Assembly (NCBI RefSeq): GCF_042680685.1
Contig: NZ_JBHUEA010000002.1
Location: forward strand, 1 to 64,000
Length of the DNA: 64,000 nucleotides
Direction of reading: 5' to 3'
Source of the DNA: Amnibacterium endophyticum
GTDB taxonomy: Bacteria > Actinomycetota > Actinomycetes > Actinomycetales > Microbacteriaceae
Part shown: in pieces, positions 34,301 through 41,055 of the stretch
How the letters are laid out: every line of letters begins with the position of its first letter
Numbering within the stretch: position 1 is the first letter of the stretch
Program-made: the position numbers and the translations under genes
Notes under the pieces: model-generated
What the model was told of the DNA's origin: nothing
The model's input: the letters and a program-made list of their open reading frames with translations, nothing else
The model's database searches: none

Positions 34301-34359
34301 GCGCCGTCGGGCAGGTCGAGCACCGCGCGCTGGTCGGGGTCGGCCGTCCGTTCGCTCAC
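31321..34359 (-). CDS. adnA: AdnA-like helicase-nuclease subunit
   Basis: A 1012-residue protein with an N-terminal superfamily 1 motor and C-terminal RecB nuclease. Walker A is GAPGTGKT (26-33). The motor motif II is degenerate (LVVVDDLQDATAS), and VTTPVGAAGLEFDTVVVAGL and ALAASRARRRLVLA stand for motifs V and VI. The nuclease shows GSIDRLEQD and VVDLKTGSG. Typical of AdnA, the less canonical motor of the pair. The GTG at 34359 was chosen since TACCGT lies eight bases upstream; the frame stays open further upstream without family similarity. It begins the adnA-adnB operon, divergent from DUF3107. Confidence 0.87.
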   Translation of the reverse strand: MSERTADPDQRAVLDLPDGASAAVLGAPGTGKTSTAVALIADRVRSGRLLPEEALLIAPRRTQAARLRDRLLLEVGRPVSGPMARTAASLAFDVARRSAIADGRPAPVLLAGAEQDRLLADLLEDPRTTWPDTLGPEVRATRAFRSELRELAARATERGAGPEGIRRLGEQRDRPAWTAAGRFLEEYLEVLQSTHPDGYDSTELVALAAAAIDRGEAGEVAGRLRLVVVDDLQDATASTVGLLAALAARGCAVVALGDPDVAADTFRGGEPDLLGRFGERLGLPGAHRLRLGTVHRQPESLRGFVRGVTERIGTALAGTQRTATAVEPGGEPVLAVEATGPGELAQRIAHLLRARHLEHDVPFADQAVIVRSGAQVEPLARALEIAGVPAVTTDAAATGPGERAPRALLQVVALALGLQPLTPEAATELVTGPCCGLDRLALRRLRLSLRVEELGGGGARSAGELLVDALGAPERLATIPNGRRAARLAETMAAVRAADGAGASAEELLWLVWEASGLAGPWRERALAEGVASAEANRDLDGVVALFAAAARAAERAPLDPAAVFVSGQLAADVAEDSLAPRGAREGVLVTTPVGAAGLEFDTVVVAGLQDGVWPNLRPRGSLLGPADLAAALDGREARSADERRAVLSDELRLFALAASRARRRLVLAAVANDDEAPSVLLGLADGPAPDALAAPPNALRPLVGHLRRALVAGDDAGRGDAAAALARLDEAEVPGAAPEQWWGLAPPTTTAPLQPDPDEAVPVSPSKLERFEESPLDWFAERVGGGEALLSSAVGTMLHWVMETAAEPDEAAMLAALEGRWRELDFEAAWIAARERRLADRMVGAIARYLARSAAEGWALVGGETRFEFREGRALARGSIDRLEQDAAGALRVVDLKTGSGRVARKDLPEHAQLGVYQLALASGAVPDVPAAPPSAGAALLYVRMTTQQPFDWLAQDALDESRAGELRRRLREAAEGMAGASFEGAVEPQLRHGQSPFKPWLLRVPEVCGG

Positions 34360-34367
34360 GGCGGCAG

Positions 34368-34373
34368 ACGGTA
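34368..34373 (-). promoter_or_regulatory. -10 element (TACCGT) of adnA, leaderless type
   Basis: On the reverse strand TACCGT ends 8 nt before the GTG at 34359. Confidence 0.5.
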
Positions 34374-34462
34374 GGCGGCTGCTCCGACAGCGGTTCGCGA
34401 TACTGGAGGCGGCCCCTCGTCGGACGATCGGGGGCCGATCCGACAAGAAGGGGGCGTCACCC

Positions 34463-34687
34463 ATGGAGGTGCGCATCGGCATCCAGAACTCGCCGCGGGA
34501 GCTCGGCTTCGAGAGCGCGGAGTCGCCCGCGGCCGTGCAGAAGACCGTGGCGGACGCGATCGAGAAGGGGGCGTCGCACTTCTCCCTCACGGACGAGAAC
34601 GGGCGGCTCTACCTGGTCCCGACGGCGACGCTCGCCTACGTCGAGGTCGGCAGCGAGCGCACCCGCAGGGTCGGCTTCGTCGCCTGA
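34463..34687 (+). CDS. DUF3107 family small protein
   Basis: This 74-residue protein is nearly universal in actinobacteria (TB9.4/Rv3208A is an example) and has no known function. It starts MEVRIGIQNSPRELGFES, has the conserved GASHFSLTDENGRLYLVPTA middle, and ends with VEVGSERTRRVGFVA. It looks like a small alpha/beta domain without metal or catalytic motifs. The ATG at 34463 has an AGAAGGGGG ribosome site, and the leader has imperfect GTCGGA/TCCGAC pairing. The next gene begins 4 bases after the stop. Confidence 0.9.
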   Translation: MEVRIGIQNSPRELGFESAESPAAVQKTVADAIEKGASHFSLTDENGRLYLVPTATLAYVEVGSERTRRVGFVA

Positions 34688-34691
34688 GCGC

Positions 34692-34973
34692 ATGCAGCTG
34701 ATCTACGCCGAGTCGGCCGCGATCCTGCTCGGCTTCGCGCTGCACGGGCTGCTGCCCGGACGCGCGTTCTCGGGCGTGCTGCTGCTGCCCGCCGTCGCCG
34801 GGGCCGCGTGCGCGATCGTCTGGGTCGCCCTGACCTGGGCGGGCGTCGGCGAGGGCCTCTTGATCTGGGCGGCCTCGCTCGGCGCGGCCGTGCTGTCCGC
34901 CGCAGGCCTCGGCGTGCCGCTGCGCCGCTCCCGCCGGCGGACCGAGCAGGAGCGGCTGGCCGCCGTCGCCTGA
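34692..34973 (+). CDS. 93-residue three-pass membrane protein
   Basis: A small membrane protein starting MQLIYAESAAILLGFALHGL. Three hydrophobic helices lie at about 4-20, 28-49 and 55-75, and the end is strongly basic (RRSRRRTEQERLA). The ATG is 4 bases after the DUF3107 stop, so the pair probably forms one transcript. No recognised family. The gene is followed by a nested inverted repeat and a convergent gene. Confidence 0.7.
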   Translation: MQLIYAESAAILLGFALHGLLPGRAFSGVLLLPAVAGAACAIVWVALTWAGVGEGLLIWAASLGAAVLSAAGLGVPLRRSRRRTEQERLAAVA

Positions 34974-35011
34974 CCTCCGCTCCGCCCGCCCGCACCGTCC
35001 GTCGCCGAGCC

Positions 35012-35088
35012 CTTCAGCAGGAACCGGGAGCATCAGCAGGAACCAGGCGGCTCCACGTTCCTGCTGAAGGTCGTGGTTCCTGCTGAAG
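35012..35088. repeat. nested inverted repeat built from four copies of a CAGCAGGAACC word
   Basis: Two direct copies (CTTCAGCAGGAACC at 35012-35025, TCAGCAGGAACC at 35033-35044) are followed by two inverse copies (35057-35069 and 35075-35088). The outer pair matches over 14 bases and the inner pair over 11, giving two concentric stems. It lies between the stops of two convergent genes. The same word and the same nesting occur at 42476-42548. Termination of both genes is possible, but four copies are more than a terminator needs. Confidence 0.75.
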
Positions 35089-35146
35089 CGCTCCGGCGCG
35101 GAGGCCGACGGCCCGGAGGCGGAGGGCCGGCGGCGGAGCGGCGGAC

Positions 35147-35866
35147 CTATGCGGTGAGGCCGAGCGCGTCCATGCGGCGCGAGTGCGCGGCGATCAGGTC
35201 GTTCAGCACGGGCTCGACCCGGCGCTCGTCGGTGGTCGTGGGCTCGCCGTGCTCGTCGCGGGCGTCCGCGAGCGCTCCGCGCGCGACGAGGAGGGTGTCC
35301 CCGACCAGCCGCCGGCCCCACAGCGCGAGGCGGGACGCGAGCCGCTTGTCGGCCGCGATCCCGGCCCGGAGGATCCGGACGAGGGCGTCGTGACCGATGT
35401 CGGCCTCGAGCAGCCGGGACACCTCGGGCCCCTCGGGCGACGGCATCCCGGCGGCGAACGCGGCGAAGAAGTCGTCGAGCAGCCCGGTCGTGAGGTGCAG
35501 CGTGAGCACCGACTCGTGCCAGCCCGCCTCGCCGAGGCGCCGCCCGTAGCGGTCGATCTCGGCGGAGTAGGGGTGCATCGCGAGCGCCGACCCGAGGCCG
35601 CGGGCCTCGAGCATCGCGACCACCGCGCCGTGCTGCTCGAGGAGGGCGCGGGCGACGCCGGTCACCGCCTCGCGGTCCGCGAGGTCGGTCGCGCGGCCGG
35701 CGACCGAGGACGCCGCCTCGAAGAACGCGAGGCGCAGGTAGGCGATGCGGCCGAGCAGCGCCTCGGGGTCGGGCCGGAGGTCCGACAGCGCGATGCGCTC
35801 CACGCGCGGAGCGGCCCCGCGCCGTGGCCGCGGGGCCTGCGGGCGCCCTCGTCCCGGCCACTTCAC
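35147..35866 (-). CDS. ferritin-like fold protein (Rv3210c/MiaE-like family)
   Basis: This 239-residue all-helical protein sits next to a DEAD helicase gene, as does Rv3210c in mycobacteria, which is annotated as ferritin-like and related to tRNA hydroxylase MiaE. Candidate diiron ligands include RLAFFEAAS, LLEQHGAV, WHESVLTLH and EADIGHDALV, which place Glu and His residues on successive helices, but a complete metal site cannot be confirmed by eye. The first 20 residues are basic and Pro-rich. GTG at 35866 lies six bases from TACGCT, a leaderless start. Divergent from the helicase. Confidence 0.75.
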   Translation of the reverse strand: MKWPGRGRPQAPRPRRGAAPRVERIALSDLRPDPEALLGRIAYLRLAFFEAASSVAGRATDLADREAVTGVARALLEQHGAVVAMLEARGLGSALAMHPYSAEIDRYGRRLGEAGWHESVLTLHLTTGLLDDFFAAFAAGMPSPEGPEVSRLLEADIGHDALVRILRAGIAADKRLASRLALWGRRLVGDTLLVARGALADARDEHGEPTTTDERRVEPVLNDLIAAHSRRMDALGLTA

Positions 35867-35872
35867 GCCGTC

Positions 35873-35878
35873 AGCGTA
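35873..35878 (-). promoter_or_regulatory. -10 element (TACGCT) of the ferritin-like gene, leaderless type
   Basis: On the reverse strand TACGCT ends 6 nt before the GTG at 35866. Confidence 0.55.
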
Positions 35879-35888
35879 GCGGCAGCGG

Positions 35889-35894
35889 TAGGCT
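35889..35894 (+). promoter_or_regulatory. candidate -10 element (TAGGCT) of the DEAD helicase, with a long leader
   Basis: TAGGCT is 82 bases upstream of the first plausible helicase start. No start codon lies within ten bases, so the mRNA should carry a 5' leader of about 70-130 bases, unlike its neighbours. Confidence 0.4.
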
Positions 35895-35975
35895 CTGCCC
35901 CGGGCCGCGCCATCGGAGCGCGCCCACCGCGCCGGTCAGGGCAGCACGATCTCGGCGTGGATCCCATCCCGCGCC

Positions 35976-37478
35976 GTGCGCTCCTCGCTTCCCGGAGGCG
36001 GCGGAGGCGGCGCGCCGAACGACAGGCACATCCCTTTGACCTTCGCTGAACTCGGCGTCGACCAGGACATGGTCGACGTCCTCGCCGCCAAGGGCATCAC
36101 CGAGCCCTTCCCCATCCAGAGCCAGACCATCCCGCTCGGCCTCACCGGGCAGGACATCATCGGCCAGGCCAAGACCGGCACGGGCAAGACCCTCGGCTTC
36201 GGCATCCCGATCATCCAGCGCCTCGGCCTCGAGCCCGCGCCCGGCGTGCAGGTGCTCGTCGTCGTGCCGACCCGCGAGCTGTGCGTGCAGGTCGCGGAGG
36301 ACCTGGAGCTCGCGACCTCCGCCCGGGCCACCAAGGTGGCCGCGATCTACGGCGGCAAGGCCTACGAGGGCCAGATCGCCGCGCTGAAGGACGGCGCCCA
36401 GATCGTGGTCGGCACGCCCGGCCGCCTGCTCGACCTCGCCGGCCAGCGCCTGCTCAGCCTCTCCGACGTGCGCGAGATGGTGCTCGACGAGGCGGACAAG
36501 ATGCTCGACCTCGGCTTCCTGCCCGACATCGAGAAGCTGTTCGCGCAGACGCCGGCGACGCGGCACACGATGCTGTTCTCCGCCACGATGCCCGGCCCGA
36601 TCATCGCGCTCGCCCGCCGCTTCATGAACCGCCCGGTGCACATCCGCGCGTCCGACCCGGACGAGGGCGTCACCCAGGCGAACATCCGCCACCTCGTCTA
36701 CCGGGCGCACTCGCTCGACAAGGACGAGGTCGTCTCCCGGATCCTGCAGGCCGAGGGCCGCGGCAAGACCGTGATCTTCACCCGCACCAAGCGGGCCGCC
36801 GCCCGCCTGCAGGAGGAGCTGACCGACCGCGGGTTCGACGCGGCGGCCGTGCACGGCGACCTCGGCCAGGACCAGCGCGAGCGGGCGATGAACTCGTTCC
36901 GCTCGGGCAAGAAGGACGTGCTGATCGCCACCGACGTCGCCGCCCGCGGCATCGACGTCGACGACGTGACGCACGTCATCAACCACACGATCCCGGAGGA
37001 CGCGGACGCGTACCTGCACCGCGCGGGCCGCACCGGCCGGGCGGGCCGCACCGGCACGGCCGTGACCTTCGTCGACTGGGACGACCTGCACAAGTGGGCC
37101 CTGATCGACAAGGCGCTCGAGTTCGGGCGGCCGGAGCCGGTCGAGACCTACTCGTCCTCCCCGCACCTGTACGCCGACCTCGGCATCCCGGAGGGGACGA
37201 AGGGTCGGCTGCGCCGCGCCGCGCCCGCCCCGCACGCCCGGGAGACGGCCGCACCGACCGAGCAGGGCGAGCGCCGCAGCCGCAACCGCTCGCGCACCCG
37301 CCGCACCGCGGACGACGCCGGCGCGGGCTCTGAGCCGCAGGCCCCGGCCGAGTCGCCGGAGGAGTCGGGGACGCCGCACGAGGAGCACGTGCCCGGCTCG
37401 GGCGCGCACGACGGCGCGGGCCGTCCGCGCCGTCGTCGCCGCCGTCGCGGCTCGCGACCCGCGACGCCCTCCGCCTGA
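35976..37478 (+). CDS. DEAD-box RNA helicase, RhlE/CsdA-like
   Basis: A 500-residue ATP-dependent RNA helicase. The Q motif region (LTFAELGVDQDMVDVLAAKG, then PFPIQSQTIP), motif I AKTGTGKT (65-72), PTRELCVQVA, the DEAD box VLDEADKML, FSATMPGP, VIFTRTKRAA and HRAGRTGR are all present. The C-terminal 110 residues are basic and disordered, ending RPRRRRRRRGSRPATPSA, likely for RNA binding. Start uncertain: GTG at 35976 adds a poor-quality Gly-rich stretch, and an internal start close to the LTFAEL motif (for example TTG near 36036) is possible. A perfect palindrome follows the stop. Confidence 0.88.
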   Translation: MRSSLPGGGGGGAPNDRHIPLTFAELGVDQDMVDVLAAKGITEPFPIQSQTIPLGLTGQDIIGQAKTGTGKTLGFGIPIIQRLGLEPAPGVQVLVVVPTRELCVQVAEDLELATSARATKVAAIYGGKAYEGQIAALKDGAQIVVGTPGRLLDLAGQRLLSLSDVREMVLDEADKMLDLGFLPDIEKLFAQTPATRHTMLFSATMPGPIIALARRFMNRPVHIRASDPDEGVTQANIRHLVYRAHSLDKDEVVSRILQAEGRGKTVIFTRTKRAAARLQEELTDRGFDAAAVHGDLGQDQRERAMNSFRSGKKDVLIATDVAARGIDVDDVTHVINHTIPEDADAYLHRAGRTGRAGRTGTAVTFVDWDDLHKWALIDKALEFGRPEPVETYSSSPHLYADLGIPEGTKGRLRRAAPAPHARETAAPTEQGERRSRNRSRTRRTADDAGAGSEPQAPAESPEESGTPHEEHVPGSGAHDGAGRPRRRRRRRGSRPATPSA

Positions 37479-37485
37479 CCCGCGG

Positions 37486-37521
37486 GTCGGCACGCGCCCG
37501 TAGGATCGGGCGCGTGCCGAC
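37486..37521. promoter_or_regulatory. 15-base palindrome with a -10 hexamer in its loop
   Basis: GTCGGCACGCGCCCG (37486-37500) is the exact inverse of 37507-37521. The 6-base loop is TAGGAT, which fits the -10 of the next gene, and the right arm contains that gene's GTG (37514). The element may both terminate the helicase transcript (stop at 37478) and start the acetyltransferase transcript, or act as an operator. Confidence 0.6.
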
Positions 37522-38176
37522 CCCCACCGATGTCGACATCTGGCCGCTGCTCGGCGTCAAGATGACCGTCTCCGACGTGGAGCTCTCCCCCGTCGACGAC
37601 CGCACCGCGCTCGAGCTCGGGCGCCTGGCCGCCGGCGGCATCCACGGCAACTTCCTGCCGTTCTCCACCCCGTGGACGCGCGGCGACGAGGTCGACGTCG
37701 CCCGCAACGTGTTCCGCTACCACTCCCGCATGCGGCACGAGATGTCGCCCGAGAAGTGGTCGCTCGAGTTCGCGGCCCGCCTCGACCACACGCTGATCGG
37801 CGTGCAGAGCCTGTTCTCCGAGCACTTCCCGACGACCCGGTCGGCCGAGAGCGGCTCGTGGCTCGGGCAGGCGTGGCAGGGCAAGGGCATCGGCACCCTG
37901 AACCGCATCGCGATCCTGACGCTCGCCTTCGACGGGCTCGGCGCGCAGGAGGTCACGACCTCCGCCTGGGCGGACAACGTGGCCTCGAACGCGGTCACCC
38001 GCAAGCTCGGCTACGAGCCGAACGGCGAGGAGCGCCTCGACCGCGAGGGGCGCGTCACCGTGCAGAAGCGCTTCCGGCTGACCCGCGAGATGTGGGAGTC
38101 GCGCGGACCTGACCTCCGCCCCCACGTGCAGCTGGACGGCGTCGAGGCCCTCCGCGCCTGGCTCGCCCTCGACTGA
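37514..38176 (+). CDS. GNAT family N-acetyltransferase (RimJ/RimL-like)
   Basis: A 220-residue acetyltransferase with the GNAT layout: WLGQAWQGKGIGTLNRIAIL carries the acetyl-CoA loop (Q/R-x-x-G-x-G/A), followed by AQEVTTSAWADNVASNAVTR and KLGYEPNGEERLDREG, typical of the RimJ/RimL branch that modifies protein N-termini or small amines. Substrate unknown. The start is GTG at 37514, seven bases from TAGGAT. It is probably a one-gene unit, with a hairpin after its stop. Confidence 0.85.
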   Translation: MPTPTDVDIWPLLGVKMTVSDVELSPVDDRTALELGRLAAGGIHGNFLPFSTPWTRGDEVDVARNVFRYHSRMRHEMSPEKWSLEFAARLDHTLIGVQSLFSEHFPTTRSAESGSWLGQAWQGKGIGTLNRIAILTLAFDGLGAQEVTTSAWADNVASNAVTRKLGYEPNGEERLDREGRVTVQKRFRLTREMWESRGPDLRPHVQLDGVEALRAWLALD

Positions 38177-38186
38177 GCCTCACCTG

Positions 38187-38222
38187 CCTCGGCGCGGGCC
38201 TGCTGGAGGCCGCGCGCCGAGG
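38187..38222. terminator. bidirectional terminator-like hairpin between convergent genes
   Basis: CCTCGGCGCGGGCC (38187-38200) pairs with GGCCGCGCGCCGAGG (38208-38222) with one bulged base around a 7-base loop, placed between the acetyltransferase stop and the PHP phosphatase stop. Confidence 0.65.
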
Positions 38223-38238
38223 ACTCGGCGGGAGCGCC

Positions 38239-39096
38239 TCAGGGCTCGACGGGCGCGGTGCCGGTCGCCTGCGCCACGAGGGCGTCGACGACGGCCGGAT
38301 CGGTCGTGCGGTCCCCGAGCCGGTTCGGCTTGCCGCTGCCGTGGTAGTCGCTCGAGCCCGTGACGGGCAGCCCGAACCGCGCCGCCAGCTCGAGCGCCCG
38401 GACGCCGCCGCCCGGGGTGTTCTCCGGGTGGTGCGCCTCGAGGGCGAAGAGGCCCGCGTCGACCAGCTCGGCCACCTCGTCCTCCTCGATCACCCACTCG
38501 GCCCGGGTCGCGCCGGGGTGCGCGAGCACGGGCACCCCGCCCGCGGCGCGGACCAGCCGGACGCCCTCGGCGGGCGTCGGCGCGTAGTGCGGCTCGATGT
38601 ACCCGCGCCGCGGGTGCAGGATCCCGGCGAACGCGGCGCTGCGGTCCGGCTCGATGCCGAGCGCCACGAGCGCGTCCGCGATGTGGGGGCGCCCGACGGT
38701 GGCCCCCTCGCCCGTCTGGCCGAGCACGTCCTCCCAGGTCAGCGGGTAGTCGCGCCCGATCGCGTCGACGATGCGGCGCGCGCGGCTCAGGCGGGCCTCG
38801 CGGATGCGGGCGGTCTCCTCCCGCAGGCCGGCGTCGGCCGGGTCGACCAGGTATCCGAGCAGGTGGACGCTGCGCCAGCCGAGCCGCGTCGACAGCTCGA
38901 TCCCCGGCAGCAGGGCGATCCCGGCCTCCCGGGCCGCCGCGGTCGCGTCCGCCCAGCCGGCGGTCGAGTCGTGATCGGTCAGCGCGAGGCCCGGCAGGCC
39001 GGCCGCGGCGGCCTGCCGCACGACGTCGGCGGGGGCTTCCGTGCCGTCGGAGACGGTGGAGTGGGTGTGCAGGTCGAAGCCCGGCGCGACCGGCAT
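38239..39096 (-). CDS. PHP domain phosphoesterase (YciV/RNase AM-like)
   Basis: A 285-residue metal-dependent phosphoesterase of the PHP family. Metal ligands are visible in FDLHTHSTVSDG (near residue 8), LTDHDSTAGW, VLAHPGATR and GSSDYHGSGKPN. The family includes 3',5'-nucleotide bisphosphate phosphatases and RNase AM, which works on 5' ends of rRNA fragments. The exact substrate here is unknown. The ATG at 39096 lies six bases from TACGAT on this strand, so leaderless. Divergent from the EEP-family gene. Confidence 0.85.
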   Translation of the reverse strand: MPVAPGFDLHTHSTVSDGTEAPADVVRQAAAAGLPGLALTDHDSTAGWADATAAAREAGIALLPGIELSTRLGWRSVHLLGYLVDPADAGLREETARIREARLSRARRIVDAIGRDYPLTWEDVLGQTGEGATVGRPHIADALVALGIEPDRSAAFAGILHPRRGYIEPHYAPTPAEGVRLVRAAGGVPVLAHPGATRAEWVIEEDEVAELVDAGLFALEAHHPENTPGGGVRALELAARFGLPVTGSSDYHGSGKPNRLGDRTTDPAVVDALVAQATGTAPVEP

Positions 39097-39102
39097 CCCG
39101 CC

Positions 39103-39108
39103 ATCGTA
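39103..39108 (-). promoter_or_regulatory. -10 element (TACGAT) of the PHP phosphatase gene, leaderless type
   Basis: On the reverse strand TACGAT ends 6 nt before the ATG at 39096. Confidence 0.55.
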
Positions 39109-39160
39109 TGAGGCCCGTGAGCGTCCGCGAGGCGCGGCGGGCGGCGGTGGGGGCGGGACG

Positions 39161-39166
39161 TAGCAT
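39161..39166 (+). promoter_or_regulatory. -10 element (TAGCAT) of the EEP-family gene, leaderless type
   Basis: TAGCAT ends 8 nt before the GTG at 39175. Confidence 0.5.
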
Positions 39167-39174
39167 CGCGGCCC

Positions 39175-40179
39175 GTGCGCCTCCGCTCCGTCGCCGCCGT
39201 CGCGCTGCTCGCGGCGGTGCTGGGGCTGCTCGCCTGGCCGCAGGTGCTCGACCTGCAGCGCGGCCCGGTCGCGGCGCAGGCGGTGTCGTTCCGCGGGGCG
39301 ACGGCGGTCGCCGCGGTCGGCGGCGCGGTCGTGCTGAGCGCGCTCGGCCACCTGACGCGGCGCTTCCGCCGGCTGGCGGGCGCGCTCGCCCTGGTGCTCG
39401 TCGCCTACGCGGTCGCGGTCACGGGCGTGCTCCTCGCCCGCGGCATCGGTGCGCCGGACCTGCCGCGCTCCGGCGAGTTCGACCTGACCGTCCTGTCCTG
39501 GAACACGCTCGGCGACTCGGTGCCGGCGGACGCGATCGCCCGGGCGGCCTCGTCCGAGGAGGCGGACGTGATCGCCTTGCCGGAGACGACCCGCGACCGC
39601 GCCCGCGCCGTCGCGGCCCTGCTCGCGGAGGACGGCCGCCGCTACCGCGTGTTCTCGAGGGACCAGCAGCCGGGCATCCCGGCGCGCTCGACCAGCCTGC
39701 TCGTCGCCCGCGGGCTCGGCGGGTACCGGGAGGTCGACGACGGCGACACGACCGGGGTGCCGACGGTGGTCGTCGAGCCGTCGGCCGGGCAGAACGGGCC
39801 GCGCATCGCGGCGGTGCACACGACGGCGCCGTACGCGATCGACCCGGACGTGTGGCGCGCGGACCTCGCCTGGGTCGCGGGACGGTGCGACGGCCGCAAC
39901 GTCGTGCTCGCGGGTGACTTCAACGCCACCCTCGACCACTTCGACGGGCTCGGGACGGGCGGCGGCCAGCTGGGCGCCTGCCGCGACGGCGCCCTCGCGA
40001 CGCGCAACGCCGCGGTCGGCACCTGGCCGACGTCCCTCCCGCCGCTCGTCGGCACCCCGATCGACCACGTGCTCGCGACCCCGAACTGGCGCTTCACCGG
40101 GTTCCGCGTGCTCGGCGACGAGGACTCCGCCGGCAGCGACCACCGCCCGGTGCTCGCCCGCCTCGCGCCCGCCGGCTGA
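39175..40179 (+). CDS. membrane-anchored endonuclease/exonuclease/phosphatase-fold protein
   Basis: A 334-residue protein. The first 90 residues hold three hydrophobic helices. An EEP domain follows with LSWNTLGD, ADVIALPETT, IAAVHTTAPY, LAGDFNATLDH and DSAGSDHRPVLARL, the metal and catalytic positions of the fold. The topology puts the EEP domain outside the cytoplasm, so it may act on phospholipids or extracellular nucleic acid; the substrate is not known. Such proteins are common in actinobacteria. GTG start eight bases from TAGCAT. Confidence 0.82.
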   Translation: MRLRSVAAVALLAAVLGLLAWPQVLDLQRGPVAAQAVSFRGATAVAAVGGAVVLSALGHLTRRFRRLAGALALVLVAYAVAVTGVLLARGIGAPDLPRSGEFDLTVLSWNTLGDSVPADAIARAASSEEADVIALPETTRDRARAVAALLAEDGRRYRVFSRDQQPGIPARSTSLLVARGLGGYREVDDGDTTGVPTVVVEPSAGQNGPRIAAVHTTAPYAIDPDVWRADLAWVAGRCDGRNVVLAGDFNATLDHFDGLGTGGGQLGACRDGALATRNAAVGTWPTSLPPLVGTPIDHVLATPNWRFTGFRVLGDEDSAGSDHRPVLARLAPAG

Positions 40180-40209
40180 CCGCGCGTCCCTCCCGCGGGT
40201 CCACCGGGT

Positions 40210-40995
40210 TCAGGCGAACAGGTGGCGGTTGGCCCGGCTCCAGTCGATGCGCGCCTGCTGCGCGGCGGCGAAGCCGCCCGCGACCCACTCCGCGTGCGGG
40301 TGCAGCCCGCGCGCGGCGAGGCGGAGCGTGTTCGCGAGCGTCGTCTCCTGCTGGGCGATCACGGCGTCCACGAGCCCGTCGACCGAGTCGAGCCCGTAGG
40401 CCGCGGCGAAGAGGCGCATCCGGCGGCCGCGGTCCGGCGGCGCGGGGTGCGCGAGGTGGTCGAGGCAGAAGGCGTCGTCGCGGAAGGGGGCCGCGTACTC
40501 GAGCGCGTAGCCGATGTCGTGCAGGGCGGGCCGGGGTCCCGCCTGGTCCCAGTCGAGCAGCCCGACGGCGCGGCCGTCGCGCCACACCGTGTTCCAGGGG
40601 CCGACGTCGCCGTGCGTGATGATCTCGCCGACGCGCAGCCCGTGCGCCTCCGTCATCCACTCGCGGTCCGCCGGCGGCATGTAGTCCTGCACCGCGTCGT
40701 GGTAGCGGCGGATCAGCCGGGCGTACTCGGCGAGGCCCGCCTCGGGCACCACCTGCGCCCAGGCGCGCTCCCCGCTCACGCCCTCGATCCAGGTGAGGAC
40801 CTCGTTCCCGTCCGCGTCGAGGCCGAGGAACCGCACCGACTCCGCGAACCCGGTGCGCTCGAGGTGCGCGAGCAGGTCGTGGACGGCGGGCGACCACCAG
40901 CCGGTCCGCCGCACCACCGTGCTGCCGATCCGGCCGACGACCCGCAGGGAGTCGGAGAGGAGCTCGAGCCCCGCGTCGTCGAAGGTGCCGCTCAT
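40210..40995 (-). CDS. APH-family phosphotransferase
   Basis: A 261-residue protein of the aminoglycoside/choline kinase fold with intact catalytic residues: THGDVGPWNTV (Asp130, Asn135) and LLDWDQAG (Asp148). The family covers choline, homoserine, fructosamine and drug kinases, and the natural substrate cannot be chosen by sequence. The ATG at 40995 is preferred to the very long upstream frame since TAGCGT ends seven bases before it. It is useful as a contrast with the degenerate relative at 27160. Convergent with the EEP gene, divergent from the aminopeptidase. Confidence 0.82.
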   Translation of the reverse strand: MSGTFDDAGLELLSDSLRVVGRIGSTVVRRTGWWSPAVHDLLAHLERTGFAESVRFLGLDADGNEVLTWIEGVSGERAWAQVVPEAGLAEYARLIRRYHDAVQDYMPPADREWMTEAHGLRVGEIITHGDVGPWNTVWRDGRAVGLLDWDQAGPRPALHDIGYALEYAAPFRDDAFCLDHLAHPAPPDRGRRMRLFAAAYGLDSVDGLVDAVIAQQETTLANTLRLAARGLHPHAEWVAGGFAAAQQARIDWSRANRHLFA

Positions 40996-41002
40996 CGCCC
41001 CG

Positions 41003-41008
41003 ACGCTA
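41003..41008 (-). promoter_or_regulatory. -10 element (TAGCGT) of the APH-family gene, leaderless type
   Basis: On the reverse strand TAGCGT ends 7 nt before the ATG at 40995. Confidence 0.55.
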
Positions 41009-41055
41009 GGAGATCGCGGCTGCGCGACGGCGCGCCCGGGAGGAGGATGGGGCGC

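Noticed and set aside
31078..34374. Long plus-strand frame opposite the AdnA-like gene
   Set aside because: Low-complexity Arg/Gly/Ala translation without motifs, fully antisense to adnA.
35012..35088. Short spaced repeats considered as a CRISPR array
   Set aside because: Copies are only 12-14 bases, alternate in orientation, and have unequal spacers; no cas gene is present.
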